Assembly (NCBI GenBank): GCA_963849305.1
Contig: CAWKGV010000022.1
Span: 496,001 to 560,000 of the forward strand
Direction of reading: 5' to 3'
DNA from: CAWKGV01 sp963849305
Lineage (GTDB): Bacteria; Pseudomonadota; Alphaproteobacteria; Acetobacterales; Acetobacteraceae
Length of the DNA: 64,000 bases
Below the pieces are notes generated by a model. It searched no databases and was not told the DNA's origin. It worked only from the letters and a program-made list of their open reading frames with translations. The position numbers were made by a program, and so were the translations under genes. Shown here piece after piece: positions 27,847-36,745 of this stretch (its first letter is position 1; every line of letters starts with the position of its first letter).

Positions 27847-29901
27847 TCACGGCTGGTACAGCACGCGTCGATAGAACCCCGCGCAGACCGCGATGAACGC
27901 TGCCAGGCCGAGCCACTGCGCGATGGTGTCGAAGCCCGGGCCGACCAAGGCAAGCGGCGCCTGGTTGCCGCTGACGCCGATGATACCGGCGATCAGCACG
28001 CCGATCAGGCTCTCGCCGACGATCAGTCCGGAGGCCAGCAAAACCCCTCGGCGGTTTGGCCGATCGGCGAGCAGCTTCAGGTCCGCGCCGGTCGCCGCCG
28101 CGCGGCGACGCAGCCGGCGGTCGATCAGCCAGCCAACGAATGCGCCGATCACGATCGTCACGCTGATCGTGGGCGGCAGGTAGATGCCGATCCCCACCGC
28201 CAGCACCGGCAGTCGGGCGATGCCGTCGCGGCGCTCCAGGATGGCGTCGATGACGATCACCGCCGCGCCGACGCCGACGCCGATCAGGATCATGGTCCAG
28301 TCGAGCTTGTGCGTGAAGATGCCGGTCGCGATCGCCGACATCAGCGTGGCCTGAGGTGCCGCCAATGCCTGGGTCGGGTCCATCCCCGCGCGCGGCAACG
28401 CGCCGGGGAAGCCGTAGCCCATGTACAGCAGGTTCAGGATCGGCGGGATCGCCAGCGCGCCGATCAGGCAGCCGATCACCAGGGCGACCTGCTGTCGCCA
28501 GGGCGTCGCGCCCACGAGATACCCGGTCTTCAGGTCTTGCAGATTGTCATTGGCGATCGAGGCCACGGCGACGATGACCGAGGTGGTGAACAATGCGATC
28601 GCGATGGCGAGCCTGCCGCCGGCGGGAGTGACGAGCACGTTCTGCGAGCCGAGGATCGCGAGCAGCAGCAGCGAGACCAGGGTGACGGCCACGATCCCGA
28701 TGCCGGAGATCGGGCTGGCTGACGAGCCGACCAGCCCCGCCATGTAGCCGCACGCGGCCGCGATCAGGAAGCCGAAGATGAATGCGAACAGCACCGCATA
28801 GGCGATCAGCCCCCAGAACAGGCCCCCCGAGGGCGGGTTCTCGGCCTCGGAGAGAAACGTTCCGAACACCACGATCATTGGCAGGACCAGCAACAGGCTG
28901 ATCCCCGCGACCCAGTGGATCGGGATGTCGCGCTCGGTGCGCGGGATGGTGTCGCCGCGCCCGGCGCGGATATCGCGCATCGCGACGACGGAGGTCCGGA
29001 TGCCCTCGGCCATCGGGCGCAGGAGCACCAGCAGGGTCCACACGGCGCCGATGCCAATCGTGCCCGCCCCGATGAAGCGCACCTGATGGCTCCAGATGCC
29101 GGTCGCGAACGTGGCGATGCTGGCTCCGGCGGGCATGATCGTGGTTGCCGTGAGCACTGGCACCGCGACGCCCCAGGCCAGGATAGCACCCAGGAGCATG
29201 GCCAACCCTGCAACGATGCCGACCAGATAGCCGGCGCCGACCAGGGCAAGCGAGAAGCCGGTCGCGACCCGGAACACCGCCCCGCCCGTGGTCAGCCACC
29301 AGCTCAATCCCTCGGCGAAGACCTTGAGCCCGCCGACGAGGAAGCTGAACACACCCGCGACCACGGCACCGAGGGCAATATCCGGCAGGCCCGGTTCCGC
29401 GCCGCGCGCGTTGGTCGGCGCCGCCGGGGCGACATCGTTGCTGACGCCGCCGCTGCCCACGCGCAGGATCTCGGCCGCCGCGACGCCTTCGGGGTAGGCG
29501 AGATCGCTTTGCACCACCATCGCCCGGCGCAACGGGATCGAATACATGACGCCGAGTATTCCGCCGACCGCGCAGATCCCGGCTGTCTGCCAGAACGGGA
29601 ATCCGTGCCAATGCCCGGTCATGACCAGTCCGGGCACGATGAAGATGATCGCCGACAGGGTGCCGGCGGCCGAGGCCTGGGTTTGCACCATATTATTTTC
29701 GAGGATGTTCGACCCGCTCGCCAGGCGCAGCACGGCCATTGAGATCACCGCCGCCGGGATCGACGAGGAGAACGTCAAGCCGACCTTCAGGCCGAGATAG
29801 ACGTTTGAAGCGGTGAAAACGATGGTGATGAGTGCGCCCAAGATCACGCCGCGCAGCGTGAGTTCCGGCAGAGACGGCGTTCTCGTGACGGCCAGTTGCA
29901 T
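27847..29901 (-). CDS. OPT-family oligopeptide transporter
   Basis: 684 residues from the start at 29901 (MQLAVTRTPSLPELTLRG); the ribosome site is weak. Many membrane helices follow, beginning VILGALITIVFTASNVYLGLKVG, the conserved OPT opening segment. Others include SGSNILENNMVQTQASAAGTL, PYPEG-like AYPEGVAAAEILRVG, and a C-terminal NRRGVLLASGLIVGESLIGV. OPT proteins import small peptides or metal-chelate complexes with protons. No partner gene is adjacent. Confidence 0.92.
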   Translation of the reverse strand: MQLAVTRTPSLPELTLRGVILGALITIVFTASNVYLGLKVGLTFSSSIPAAVISMAVLRLASGSNILENNMVQTQASAAGTLSAIIFIVPGLVMTGHWHGFPFWQTAGICAVGGILGVMYSIPLRRAMVVQSDLAYPEGVAAAEILRVGSGGVSNDVAPAAPTNARGAEPGLPDIALGAVVAGVFSFLVGGLKVFAEGLSWWLTTGGAVFRVATGFSLALVGAGYLVGIVAGLAMLLGAILAWGVAVPVLTATTIMPAGASIATFATGIWSHQVRFIGAGTIGIGAVWTLLVLLRPMAEGIRTSVVAMRDIRAGRGDTIPRTERDIPIHWVAGISLLLVLPMIVVFGTFLSEAENPPSGGLFWGLIAYAVLFAFIFGFLIAAACGYMAGLVGSSASPISGIGIVAVTLVSLLLLAILGSQNVLVTPAGGRLAIAIALFTTSVIVAVASIANDNLQDLKTGYLVGATPWRQQVALVIGCLIGALAIPPILNLLYMGYGFPGALPRAGMDPTQALAAPQATLMSAIATGIFTHKLDWTMILIGVGVGAAVIVIDAILERRDGIARLPVLAVGIGIYLPPTISVTIVIGAFVGWLIDRRLRRRAAATGADLKLLADRPNRRGVLLASGLIVGESLIGVLIAGIIGVSGNQAPLALVGPGFDTIAQWLGLAAFIAVCAGFYRRVLYQP

Positions 29902-30234
29902 GGTTCTGCCCCCGCTTGGCTCGTGCGGCGATCTTGGCGCGAACCCGCGAGGAAGGGAACAAGGAGTCCGGACGCACGCAGGCGATTGTTTCTCGTTGAC
30001 GCCAACAGGTGCCAGTGTCAAAATGGATCGTCGCGCCGAGAATTTTTTGGCCGAAGGCAGCGATCCTTCGTAGCCCGCGGCGACACGCCGATCATCGAAA
30101 CCAAAAAAGCATCATCCGTTCCGAAACGACTGCGATAATGGAGGAAGGTTCAATGCACCCGCGCACACGCATGTTGTGCGCAGGCCTGGCGAGGGGCTGG
30201 GCGGAGCATTCGGCTTATGCTGATGGAGGGACGT
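29902..30234. other. 333-nt intergenic region
   Basis: It separates the leftward OPT gene from a rightward exported protein gene and must contain both promoters. An ATG at 30153 is preceded by GGAGGAAGG and opens a frame that overlaps the next gene out of register. I do not accept it as a protein but cannot exclude a leader peptide. Confidence 0.45.
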
Positions 30235-30702
30235 ATGAAACGTGTTCTGACGATCTCGGCGATACTCGCCGTTTGTCTGGCAGGCGGGGCGACCGCTGGG
30301 ATGAAAGAGAACGCCGACGACTTCATGCAGATTCATAAGATTGAGATCGTTTTCCACCAGGCCGGCACAACCAAGAATCTTGATCTCATGATGTCGCTCT
30401 TTGCGGATGACGCGACGATCACCTCTGGCGGCCATACCTATAGCGGGAAAGACCAGATAAGACGCTATTGGCAAGCTGCCGGGCCATTCCAGTCGCAAAA
30501 TCAGTGGGTTGCATACACGCCTGCGTTTCGCATCAAATACGCTGTCCAAGGCGCTAGCGCGCACCTCTACTTCGAATGTCTCTACGTGGACAAGGCAACA
30601 AACAAAATCGCCATACACACCAATTCGGACGATAGCTTAACGCGCGTCAATGGGAAATGGCTCATCAAGGATATGAGGGCTGCTGTCGTCCCGGAACTCT
30701 AG
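30235..30702 (+). CDS. Exported SnoaL/NTF2-like protein
   Basis: 155 residues; GGAGGG sits 4 nt before ATG 30235. A signal peptide (MKRVLTISAILAVCLAGGATA) precedes an NTF2-like cone: helix with LMMSLFADDATITSGG, then YSGKDQIRRYWQAAGPFQSQ, and beta strands to the end (VNGKWLIKDMRAAVVP). Such domains bind small hydrophobic ligands or act as simple isomerases and dehydratases. It is periplasmic by prediction. It stands alone. Third-position GC is lower than in neighbours, a hint of recent acquisition. Confidence 0.82.
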   Translation: MKRVLTISAILAVCLAGGATAGMKENADDFMQIHKIEIVFHQAGTTKNLDLMMSLFADDATITSGGHTYSGKDQIRRYWQAAGPFQSQNQWVAYTPAFRIKYAVQGASAHLYFECLYVDKATNKIAIHTNSDDSLTRVNGKWLIKDMRAAVVPEL

Positions 30703-30774
30703 GGGACTCTGATCTGCCTGACGCCCGACGTTCTGCCCCCTCCCTTCGGCGGAGTGCCAGGTGAGGGCCGGCCC

Positions 30775-31674
30775 TCAGCCGGTGATGCGCGCGACTTCCT
30801 CGGGCGACTTGCGCACCAGCGCGTCGTAGTCTTTCATCAGTCTCTCGCAGATCTGGCCCGGCGTGAACGTGAACGCGTCGATTTGACGGATCGGCGTGAC
30901 TTCGGCCGCTGTCCCGGCGAGGAAAGCCTCGGAGGCGCCCTTCATCTCCTCCGGGCGGATTGGGCGCTCGATCACCTTCATTTGCCGGTGCTTGGCCAGC
31001 GAGATAACGCTGCGCCGGGTGATGCCGTCGAGGAAGCAATCGGGCATCGGCGTGTGGATGTCGCCGTCGATCACGAAGAAGATGTTCGCCCCGGTTGCCT
31101 CGGCGACCAAGCCACGCCAGTCCAGCATCAACGCGTCGTCGTAACCGTCGGCTTCCGCCTTGTGCTTGGACAGCGTGCCGATCATGTAGAGCCCGCTCGC
31201 CTTGGCCGCCGTGGGCGCGGTCTCCGGCGACGGGCGCCTCCACTCGGCCATGCCGAGGCGGATGCCTTTCATCCGCTCGGCGCCGAAATAGCTTGGCCAT
31301 TCCCAGGTGGCGATCGCGAGGTGAATCCGGGTCTGCTGGGCGGAGACGGCGAGCATCTCGGTGCCGCGCCAGGCGATCGGGCGCACATAGGCGTCGGAGA
31401 GGCCGTTCGCCTCCAGCGTACGCCGGCACGCCGCGTCGATTTGATCCGCGGTATAGGGGATGTCGAAGCCCAGGATCTTGCCTGAAGTGACGAGCCGATC
31501 GGTGTGATCGCGCAGCCGGAAGATATTGCCGCGATAGGCCCGTTCGCCTTCGAAGACGGCACTGGCATAATGCAGCCCGTGCGAGAGAACATGCAGCTTG
31601 GCGTCCCGCCACGGGGTCATGGCGCCATCCCACCAGATCATGCCGTCGCGGTCGTCAAAAGGAACTGACGTCAT
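30775..31674 (-). CDS. ilvE: Branched-chain amino-acid aminotransferase
   Basis: 299 residues from the start at 31674 (AGGAGA upstream). It is a fold-type IV PLP enzyme: LHVLSHGLHYASAVFEGERAY at the N-terminus, the PLP Lys within TAAKASGLY, then GYDDALMLDWRGLVAEATGANIF, and FLAGTAAEVTPIRQID near the end. It exchanges amino groups between Leu/Ile/Val and 2-oxoglutarate. Divergent from a MarR regulator, with a 101-nt shared promoter region, so that regulator may control it. Confidence 0.93.
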   Translation of the reverse strand: MTSVPFDDRDGMIWWDGAMTPWRDAKLHVLSHGLHYASAVFEGERAYRGNIFRLRDHTDRLVTSGKILGFDIPYTADQIDAACRRTLEANGLSDAYVRPIAWRGTEMLAVSAQQTRIHLAIATWEWPSYFGAERMKGIRLGMAEWRRPSPETAPTAAKASGLYMIGTLSKHKAEADGYDDALMLDWRGLVAEATGANIFFVIDGDIHTPMPDCFLDGITRRSVISLAKHRQMKVIERPIRPEEMKGASEAFLAGTAAEVTPIRQIDAFTFTPGQICERLMKDYDALVRKSPEEVARITG

Positions 31675-31775
31675 AGAAGCTTCTCCTAGCAATATTATTG
31701 CTTCGATCTTGCGGAAATTAGAATGCAGCCCCAGATACGTCAACATCCCTGCCGGAAATGCGAGGAATGCCTGAC

Positions 31776-32408
31776 ATGACCGTGTCGAGGGGCGCGCCCG
31801 AGCGAGATGCCATCCCGGGGACGAAGCCCGTGAGCGCGCGCGTCGCGGCCGCTCCGTCCGGGCGGCGGGGCGGGCCCGCCGAGCCAAAGCCCGTGACGCC
31901 GGCCGCCGGCGCCGGGCTGCTCTATCTGCGCGAGGACGAGATCAGGATGGCGCAGGACTTGCTGTTCTTCGCCTATCGCGATTTCACCAATGCCGCCGAC
32001 GTGATCCTGGAAGAACTTGATCTTGGCCGGGCGCACCACCGCGCGTTGCACTTCATCGGCCGCAATCGCGATATCACGGTCTCTGATTTGCTCGGCCTTT
32101 TGCGAATCACCAAGCAAAGCCTCGCGCGCGTGCTGTCGGTGCTGATCGAGCAAGGCTATGTGGCGCAATCGCCGGGCAGCGCCGATCGCCGCCAGCGGTT
32201 GCTTAACCTCACACCGTCCGGCACCGCCCTGGAGCGCCGGTTGTTCGAGCGCCAGCGCGAGCGCCTCACCTCGGCCTATCGCGAAGCCGGACCGGCGGCG
32301 GTGGACGGGTTCCGGCGCGTCATGCGCGGCATCATGGACGCGGACGCGCGCGGGTACCTGGACCGGGCCGAGGCCGCCGGGCGCGTCTCCGGCCCCCGCT
32401 CGGCCTGA
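31776..32408 (+). CDS. MarR-family transcriptional regulator
   Basis: 210 residues. Of three nearby ATGs I chose 31776 because GAGGAA lies 8 nt upstream. After a flexible Pro/Ala-rich N-terminal extension of about 50 residues, the winged helix is clear: HHRALHFIGRNRDITVSDLLGLLRITKQSLARVLSVLIEQGYV, then the wing SADRRQRLLNLTPSG. It likely regulates the divergent aminotransferase or the two-component genes that follow 15 nt downstream. Confidence 0.9.
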   Translation: MTVSRGAPERDAIPGTKPVSARVAAAPSGRRGGPAEPKPVTPAAGAGLLYLREDEIRMAQDLLFFAYRDFTNAADVILEELDLGRAHHRALHFIGRNRDITVSDLLGLLRITKQSLARVLSVLIEQGYVAQSPGSADRRQRLLNLTPSGTALERRLFERQRERLTSAYREAGPAAVDGFRRVMRGIMDADARGYLDRAEAAGRVSGPRSA

Positions 32409-32423
32409 CCCGCGCTGCCCGCG

Positions 32424-33110
32424 ATGCTCGGCGACGCGCATATCCTGGTGGTCGATGACGATGCCCGCCTGCGCGGTCTGCTGTCGCGCTATCTGGCCGA
32501 CAACGGATTTCGCGTCAGCACCGCCCAGAGCGCCGAGGAAGCACGTGCCAAGTTGCGCTCGTTCAGCCCCGACCTCTTGGTGCTCGATGTCATGATGCCG
32601 GGCGACAGCGGGCTCGCCTTCACCGAGGAGCTGCGCCTTGGCGCCAGCGCCGTACCGATCCTGCTGCTGACCGCGCGGGGCGCGCCGGAGGACCGCATCG
32701 CCGGCTTCGAGGCCGGGGCGGACGATTATCTCGGCAAGCCGTTCGAGCCGCTGGAGCTGGTCCTGCGCATCCGCGCCATGCTGCGCCGCGCCGGCCCCGC
32801 CCAGCCCGCCGGGCCGGTCCAGCTCGGCGAACTGGAATTCGACCTCGATCGCGGCGAGCTGCGCGACGCGGCCGGCATTGTTCGCCTGACCGCCGGGGAG
32901 GCGGCACTGCTCGCGGCACTCGCGCGCAAGCCGAACGAGGTGCTCTCGCGCGAGGACATTGCCGCCGTGCTGGGCATGGACGATGCCGGCGAGCGCGCGG
33001 TGGATGTGCAGGTGACGCGCCTGCGGCGCAAGATCGAGGCCGATCCGCGCGAGCCGCGCTTCCTGCTCACCGCGCGTGGGCGCGGCTATGTTCTGAAGCC
33101 GGGGGGCTGA
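32424..33110 (+). CDS. OmpR-family response regulator
   Basis: 228 residues. The receiver domain has the acidic pair VDDDARL, the phospho-acceptor Asp in LLVLDVMMPGDSG (about 53) and the Lys in DYLGKPFEP. The C-terminal winged helix has EVLSREDIAAVLG and a recognition helix (RAVDVQVTRLRRKIE). It should be phosphorylated by the kinase encoded next; stop and start are contiguous (TGA-ATG at 33108-33113). Confidence 0.95.
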   Translation: MLGDAHILVVDDDARLRGLLSRYLADNGFRVSTAQSAEEARAKLRSFSPDLLVLDVMMPGDSGLAFTEELRLGASAVPILLLTARGAPEDRIAGFEAGADDYLGKPFEPLELVLRIRAMLRRAGPAQPAGPVQLGELEFDLDRGELRDAAGIVRLTAGEAALLAALARKPNEVLSREDIAAVLGMDDAGERAVDVQVTRLRRKIEADPREPRFLLTARGRGYVLKPGG

Positions 33111-34442
33111 ATGGCGCTGCCGTTTCCGCCGGCGGTCTGGATCAAGCGCGTGTTGCCGCGCTCGCTGCTCGGGCGCAGCCTGCTGATGATCCTGATCCCG
33201 CTAGTCCTGCTGGAAGCCGTGGCGCTACAGGCTTACTACGGCGGCCATCTCGATCTCGTCTACCGGCGGCTGTCCGGGGCTATCGCGAGCGAGATCGAGT
33301 TCACGCTGGAGATGCTGGCGCGCGAGCCTTCTCCCAGCGATCGCGCCCGGATCCTTGCTTCGGCACACCGTGCCTTCGATCTTCAAATGAGCATGGAGCC
33401 CGGCGCCCTCCTGGATTATCGGCAGTACCCAAACGTGCTCGGCCCGATGGACGACGACCTGGAGGCGGCGCTGCGCGAGCGTCTGCGCCTGCCGTTCACC
33501 ATGGACTGGACCTACGACCCGCAGTCGGTGCGGATCAGGGTTCAGCTCTCCGACGGGGTGCTCGACGTGCTGACGCCGCGTAAGCGGGTGGATCTTGGCA
33601 CAATCTACCTGTTCCTGGCCTGGCTCGCGGGTAGCGCGCTGTTGCTGTTCGGCATTGCCGCCCTGTTCATGCGCAACCAGGTGCGCGCTATCCGACGCCT
33701 GGCGATCGCGGTGGAGGCGTTCGGCATGGGGCGCGACATCGGGCCGATCAAGCCCGAGGGTGCGAGCGAGGTGCGCCAGGCGGCGACCGCCTTCAACCGG
33801 ATGCAGGAGCGCATCGGCCGGTTCCTGGCCCAACGGACCGAGATGCTGGCCGGCGTCTCGCATGACCTGCGGACCCCGCTCACCAGGCTGCGGCTGGTGC
33901 TCGCGATGATGCCGAAGCGCGAGGAGCTGCGCCAGGATCTGGGCGAGATGGCCGCCGACGTGGACGAAATGGAGCGGATGATCGAAGCCTATCTGGCCTT
34001 CGCGCGCGGGGAGGGCACCGAGCAGGCGGAGCCGGCGGATTTGAGGGCGTTGCTGGAGGAAGTGGCCGCCGGTGCCCGGCGCGCCGGCGCCGAGGTGTCG
34101 CTGAACGTGCCTTCGGAGCTGAGATTGCCGTTGCGGGTGAACGCCGTTCGCCGCGCGCTTACGAACCTTGTGGACAACGCCCGCCGCCACGCCACCCATG
34201 TCGCGCTGGCCGCCCGGCCCTTGGGTCCGCGAGGGGTGCAGGTGACGGTGGACGATGACGGGCCGGGAATTCCGCCCGACCGGCGCGAGAGCGTGTTCCG
34301 GCCGTTCAAGAGCGACGCTGCCGGCGGCACCGGCCTTGGCCTGACCATCGCCCGCGACATCGTGCGCGCGCATGGGGGCGAGATCGTGCTGGAGGACAGC
34401 CCGCTGGGCGGCCTTCGCGCACGGATTAGGTTGCCAGTTTAG
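33111..34442 (+). CDS. EnvZ-like sensor histidine kinase
   Basis: 443 residues. Two membrane helices (LLMILIPLVLLEAVALQAYYGG and IYLFLAWLAGSALLLFGIAALF) frame a periplasmic sensor region of about 120 residues. A HAMP linker follows, then the phospho-acceptor box GVSHDLRTPLTRL, N box NLVDNARRHA, and G boxes DDDGPGIPP and GGTGLGLTIA. It is the partner of the upstream OmpR-type regulator, in an EnvZ/OmpR-like arrangement. The signal sensed is unknown. Confidence 0.95.
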   Translation: MALPFPPAVWIKRVLPRSLLGRSLLMILIPLVLLEAVALQAYYGGHLDLVYRRLSGAIASEIEFTLEMLAREPSPSDRARILASAHRAFDLQMSMEPGALLDYRQYPNVLGPMDDDLEAALRERLRLPFTMDWTYDPQSVRIRVQLSDGVLDVLTPRKRVDLGTIYLFLAWLAGSALLLFGIAALFMRNQVRAIRRLAIAVEAFGMGRDIGPIKPEGASEVRQAATAFNRMQERIGRFLAQRTEMLAGVSHDLRTPLTRLRLVLAMMPKREELRQDLGEMAADVDEMERMIEAYLAFARGEGTEQAEPADLRALLEEVAAGARRAGAEVSLNVPSELRLPLRVNAVRRALTNLVDNARRHATHVALAARPLGPRGVQVTVDDDGPGIPPDRRESVFRPFKSDAAGGTGLGLTIARDIVRAHGGEIVLEDSPLGGLRARIRLPV

Positions 34443-34501
34443 ATTTTGGCAAAGATGCTGTTGGAAGCCGGGCAAACGGTTCCCGTAACGAGGCCGCTCC
34501 C

Positions 34502-35140
34502 ATGCCGAGCCCTCAGACAATCGCTCTGTTCATGATCGCGGCGCTCGCGCTCAATGTGACACCGGGACCGGCCATCCTGTTCCTGCTGTCGCGTTCCATG
34601 CGCGAGGGCCGTAGCGCGGCTGTCGTTTCGGCCTTCGGCCTGGCGACAGCTTCGGTGATTTAGGCGATCGCGGCGGCACTTGGCCTAACAGCTTTGTTCA
34701 TCTATTCGCCGCTTGCCTTCGCAATGATTAAGTATTGTGGCGCGGCTTATCTCGTCTATCTCGGAGTGCGGGGCTTTCTGTCAGGCGGGATCGCGGGTTT
34801 GGCCGGGCAAAGCAAAGACACCGGCCGCGCGTCACTCACCACGCTCTATATGCAAGGGCTACTGACTGACCTGCTTAACCCGAAGCTGATCATCTTCTTC
34901 TTTTCCTTTCTGCCGCAATTCGTCGACCCGGCTCGCGGCGATCCACGCTTACAAATGCTAGTTCTCGGGCTTTTATTTCAGGTGACCGGCCTTCCCACCA
35001 ATCTAGCGGTCGCGCTCGCGGGCGGCTCTCTCGCCACGTTCATCGCCCGCAACCCGTTTTGGTCGCGGGTTCAGTGTTGGGGTGCGAGCGTGGTATTGGT
35101 CGGGCTTGGTATCCGGTTGGCGTTCAGCGAACGCCGCTAA
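34502..35140 (+). pseudogene. LysE/RhtB-family exporter interrupted by an in-frame TAG
   Basis: The frame from ATG 34502 encodes the family start (ALALNVTPGPAILFLLSRSMREG) and helix ATASVI, then TAG at 34661-34663, then the same frame resumes AIAAALGLTALFIYSPLAFAMIKYCGAAYLVYLGVRGF to the normal C-terminus at 35140. The stop replaces a residue in the second helix; the rest of the 212-codon gene is clean. It would export amino acids or metabolites. A TAG between otherwise intact halves suggests a recent mutation, an error, or suppression. Confidence 0.85.
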
Positions 35141-35200
35141 CGAGGGGACAGCGAAATCGCCCGGCCTTATGGAACCAGCTCGGCCGCAAGTGGATGCGAA

Positions 35201-35641
35201 TCAGGCTGCCGGTGTGAGCAGCCTCTGCAACTCGGCCCGCTGCCCGACGAGGTCGGCGAGGGTATAACGGTCGAGCACTGCCAGGAATGCCTGCCGCGCC
35301 TGGTGCAACGCGCCCCGCAAGCCACATGCGGACACGATCGGGCAGGGCGCGCAGAGCGGCTCGAAGCAGGGCACGAGGGCGATGTCGGCCTCGGTGCGCC
35401 GCACGACCTGCCCCAATGTGATTGCCGAAGCAGGTTTGGCGAGACGCAAGCCACCACCCTTACCGCGCACGGTTTCGACGTAGCCGGCAAGCCCAAGCTG
35501 ATGCGCCACCTTGGTTAGATGGTTCTTGGCGATGCCATAGGCGTCGGCGACCTCGCCGATCGTGACGAGGCCGTCGTCACCCTTTACGGCCAGGTACATC
35601 AGCACGCGCAGCGAGTAATCGGTGTAGACGGTCAGGCGCAC
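35201..35641 (-). CDS. Rrf2-family regulator, NsrR-like
   Basis: 146 residues from GTG 35641 (VRLTVYTDYSLRVLMYLAV), which matches the usual family start; GAGGAG lies 8 nt upstream. ATG 35677, with GGAGGAA, would add 12 residues. The winged helix (TIGEVADAYGIAKNHLTKVAHQLG, RGKGGGLRLA) is followed by a Cys set CFEPLCAPCPIVSAC that could hold an iron-sulphur cluster, as in NsrR. NsrR senses NO and represses detoxification genes. The divergent neighbours (truncated haemoglobin, DUF1971) are typical NsrR targets. Confidence 0.88.
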   Translation of the reverse strand: MRLTVYTDYSLRVLMYLAVKGDDGLVTIGEVADAYGIAKNHLTKVAHQLGLAGYVETVRGKGGGLRLAKPASAITLGQVVRRTEADIALVPCFEPLCAPCPIVSACGLRGALHQARQAFLAVLDRYTLADLVGQRAELQRLLTPAA

Positions 35642-35677
35642 GCGCGTGGCTCCTCTGTGGCTGCCGGTCCCGGCCAT

Positions 35678-35781
35678 CCCGGTTCCTCCGAAACATATAT
35701 GTCCCATCTTGCTTTTCAACGAGGGCGAGATAACATACATTATCAATGCAGCTTAGGGCGCGGCGCGCCGGGAGGAGGGGC
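35678..35781 (+). promoter_or_regulatory. Divergent promoter with two inverted repeats, candidate NsrR operators
   Basis: The space between the NsrR-like gene and the haemoglobin cassette is AT-rich against its surroundings. It holds a perfect ACATATATGT palindrome (35693-35702) and a GATAA-N6-TTATC inverted repeat (35729-35744). Either could be the regulator's operator. GGAGGAGGGG at 35771-35780 serves the first cassette gene. Confidence 0.5.
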
Positions 35782-35943
35782 ATGATCGGGAAACGGGCAC
35801 TCCAGTTGTTCTTGCTGCCAGGCAATCTGGTGAGCGACCTGCTCGGCGCACGCGAGGAGGACGACCGCACCATGATCCGGACGCTGGTCAACATGCTGGT
35901 TTGGAATAGCATCGTCGTGCTTGCCGTGGTGCTGATATGGTAG
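35782..35943 (+). CDS. 53-residue single-pass membrane peptide
   Basis: ATG 35782 follows a very strong GGAGGAGGGG. The peptide begins MIGKRALQLFLLPGNLVSDLLG, has a charged middle (AREEDDRTM) and ends with a hydrophobic helix (LVWNSIVVLAVVLIW). It overlaps the haemoglobin start by 7 nt, so it is co-translated. No family is recognised. Position suggests a membrane partner of the NO-detoxifying haemoglobin. Confidence 0.7.
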   Translation: MIGKRALQLFLLPGNLVSDLLGAREEDDRTMIRTLVNMLVWNSIVVLAVVLIW

Positions 35944-36380
35944 CGGACGCAACGACAATGGGGAGCCCCGGCCGCATCACCGAAGAGGATATCGGGCGAC
36001 TGGTGAACCAGTTCTACGCCCGGGTTCGCCTCGATCCCTTGCTCGCGCCCGTGTTCGCTCGCACGCTCGGCGACAGCGAAGCGGCCTGGGCGCGGCACCT
36101 GGCCATCCTGCGTGATTTCTGGTCGTCGGTGATGCTGACCAGCGGGCGCTATCACCGCGACCCTTTCTCGGCGCACATGCGGCTCGCGGCCATCAATACC
36201 GCCATGTTCGATCGCTGGCTGGCTCTGTTCGGGGAAACCTGCGTCGCGCTGTTCGAGCCGGAGGTGGCCGAGGCCTTCCACCAAAAGGCGGAGCGGATCG
36301 CACGCAGCTTGCGTATGGGACTGTTCGAGCGAGTGCCTGCGCGGTCCGGCCAGCCTCGTCAGAGGGGCGGGTCGGCATGA
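35937..36380 (+). CDS. Group III truncated haemoglobin
   Basis: 147 residues. The helical pattern and motifs FYARVRLDPLLAPVF (B helix), HLAILRDFWSSVMLTSGRYHRDPFSAHMRL (E/F region with the proximal His) and FDRWLALFGE are group III features. It binds haem and handles O2 or NO. It overlaps both neighbours (7 nt upstream, 4 nt downstream), which shows one polycistronic unit under the divergent NsrR-like regulator. Confidence 0.92.
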   Translation: MVADATTMGSPGRITEEDIGRLVNQFYARVRLDPLLAPVFARTLGDSEAAWARHLAILRDFWSSVMLTSGRYHRDPFSAHMRLAAINTAMFDRWLALFGETCVALFEPEVAEAFHQKAERIARSLRMGLFERVPARSGQPRQRGGSA

Positions 36381-36712
36381 CCGTCGATGCTGGCGAAGGC
36401 ACGGCGGCCATGGGCCTGCCCGCCGGCATGGCGCTCTATCGCAGCACGCCCGTGTTCACCGAAGCGAGTGTACCCTCGGGGCTCCTGCGGCAGCACCGCA
36501 CGGCCCCGGGCGTGTGGGCGCTGATTCGCGTTCTGGACGGCAGGTTGCTCTACCGCGTGCTCGCTCCCCTAGCGGAGCGTGTCCTTGAGCCCGGCCTGTC
36601 CCCCGGAGTGGCCGGGCCGGGTCTGCCGCATGAGATCGCACCGCTGGGCCGGGTGCGGTTCCGGGTCGAGTTTTATCGGGCGGCCGAAATTTCTGATGAT
36701 CCTCCGCTGTGA
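36377..36712 (+). CDS. DUF1971 (YeaR-like) protein
   Basis: 111 residues. The core reads LPAGMALYRSTPVFTEASVPSGLLRQHRTAPGVWALIRVLDGRLLYRV, a cupin-like fold shared with E. coli YeaR and the N-terminus of TehB proteins. In E. coli, yeaR is controlled by NsrR and responds to nitrate or NO. Its position after the haemoglobin gene (4-nt overlap) supports the same stress role here. Biochemical activity unknown. Confidence 0.9.
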   Translation: MTVDAGEGTAAMGLPAGMALYRSTPVFTEASVPSGLLRQHRTAPGVWALIRVLDGRLLYRVLAPLAERVLEPGLSPGVAGPGLPHEIAPLGRVRFRVEFYRAAEISDDPPL

Positions 36713-36745
36713 CCGCGGCGCTCATTGTCCGAGTGGATCGCAACC

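Noticed and set aside
30009..30338. 109-codon frame overlapping the start of the exported NTF2-like gene
   Set aside because: The overlapped gene has a signal peptide, good ribosome site and domain; this frame has none.
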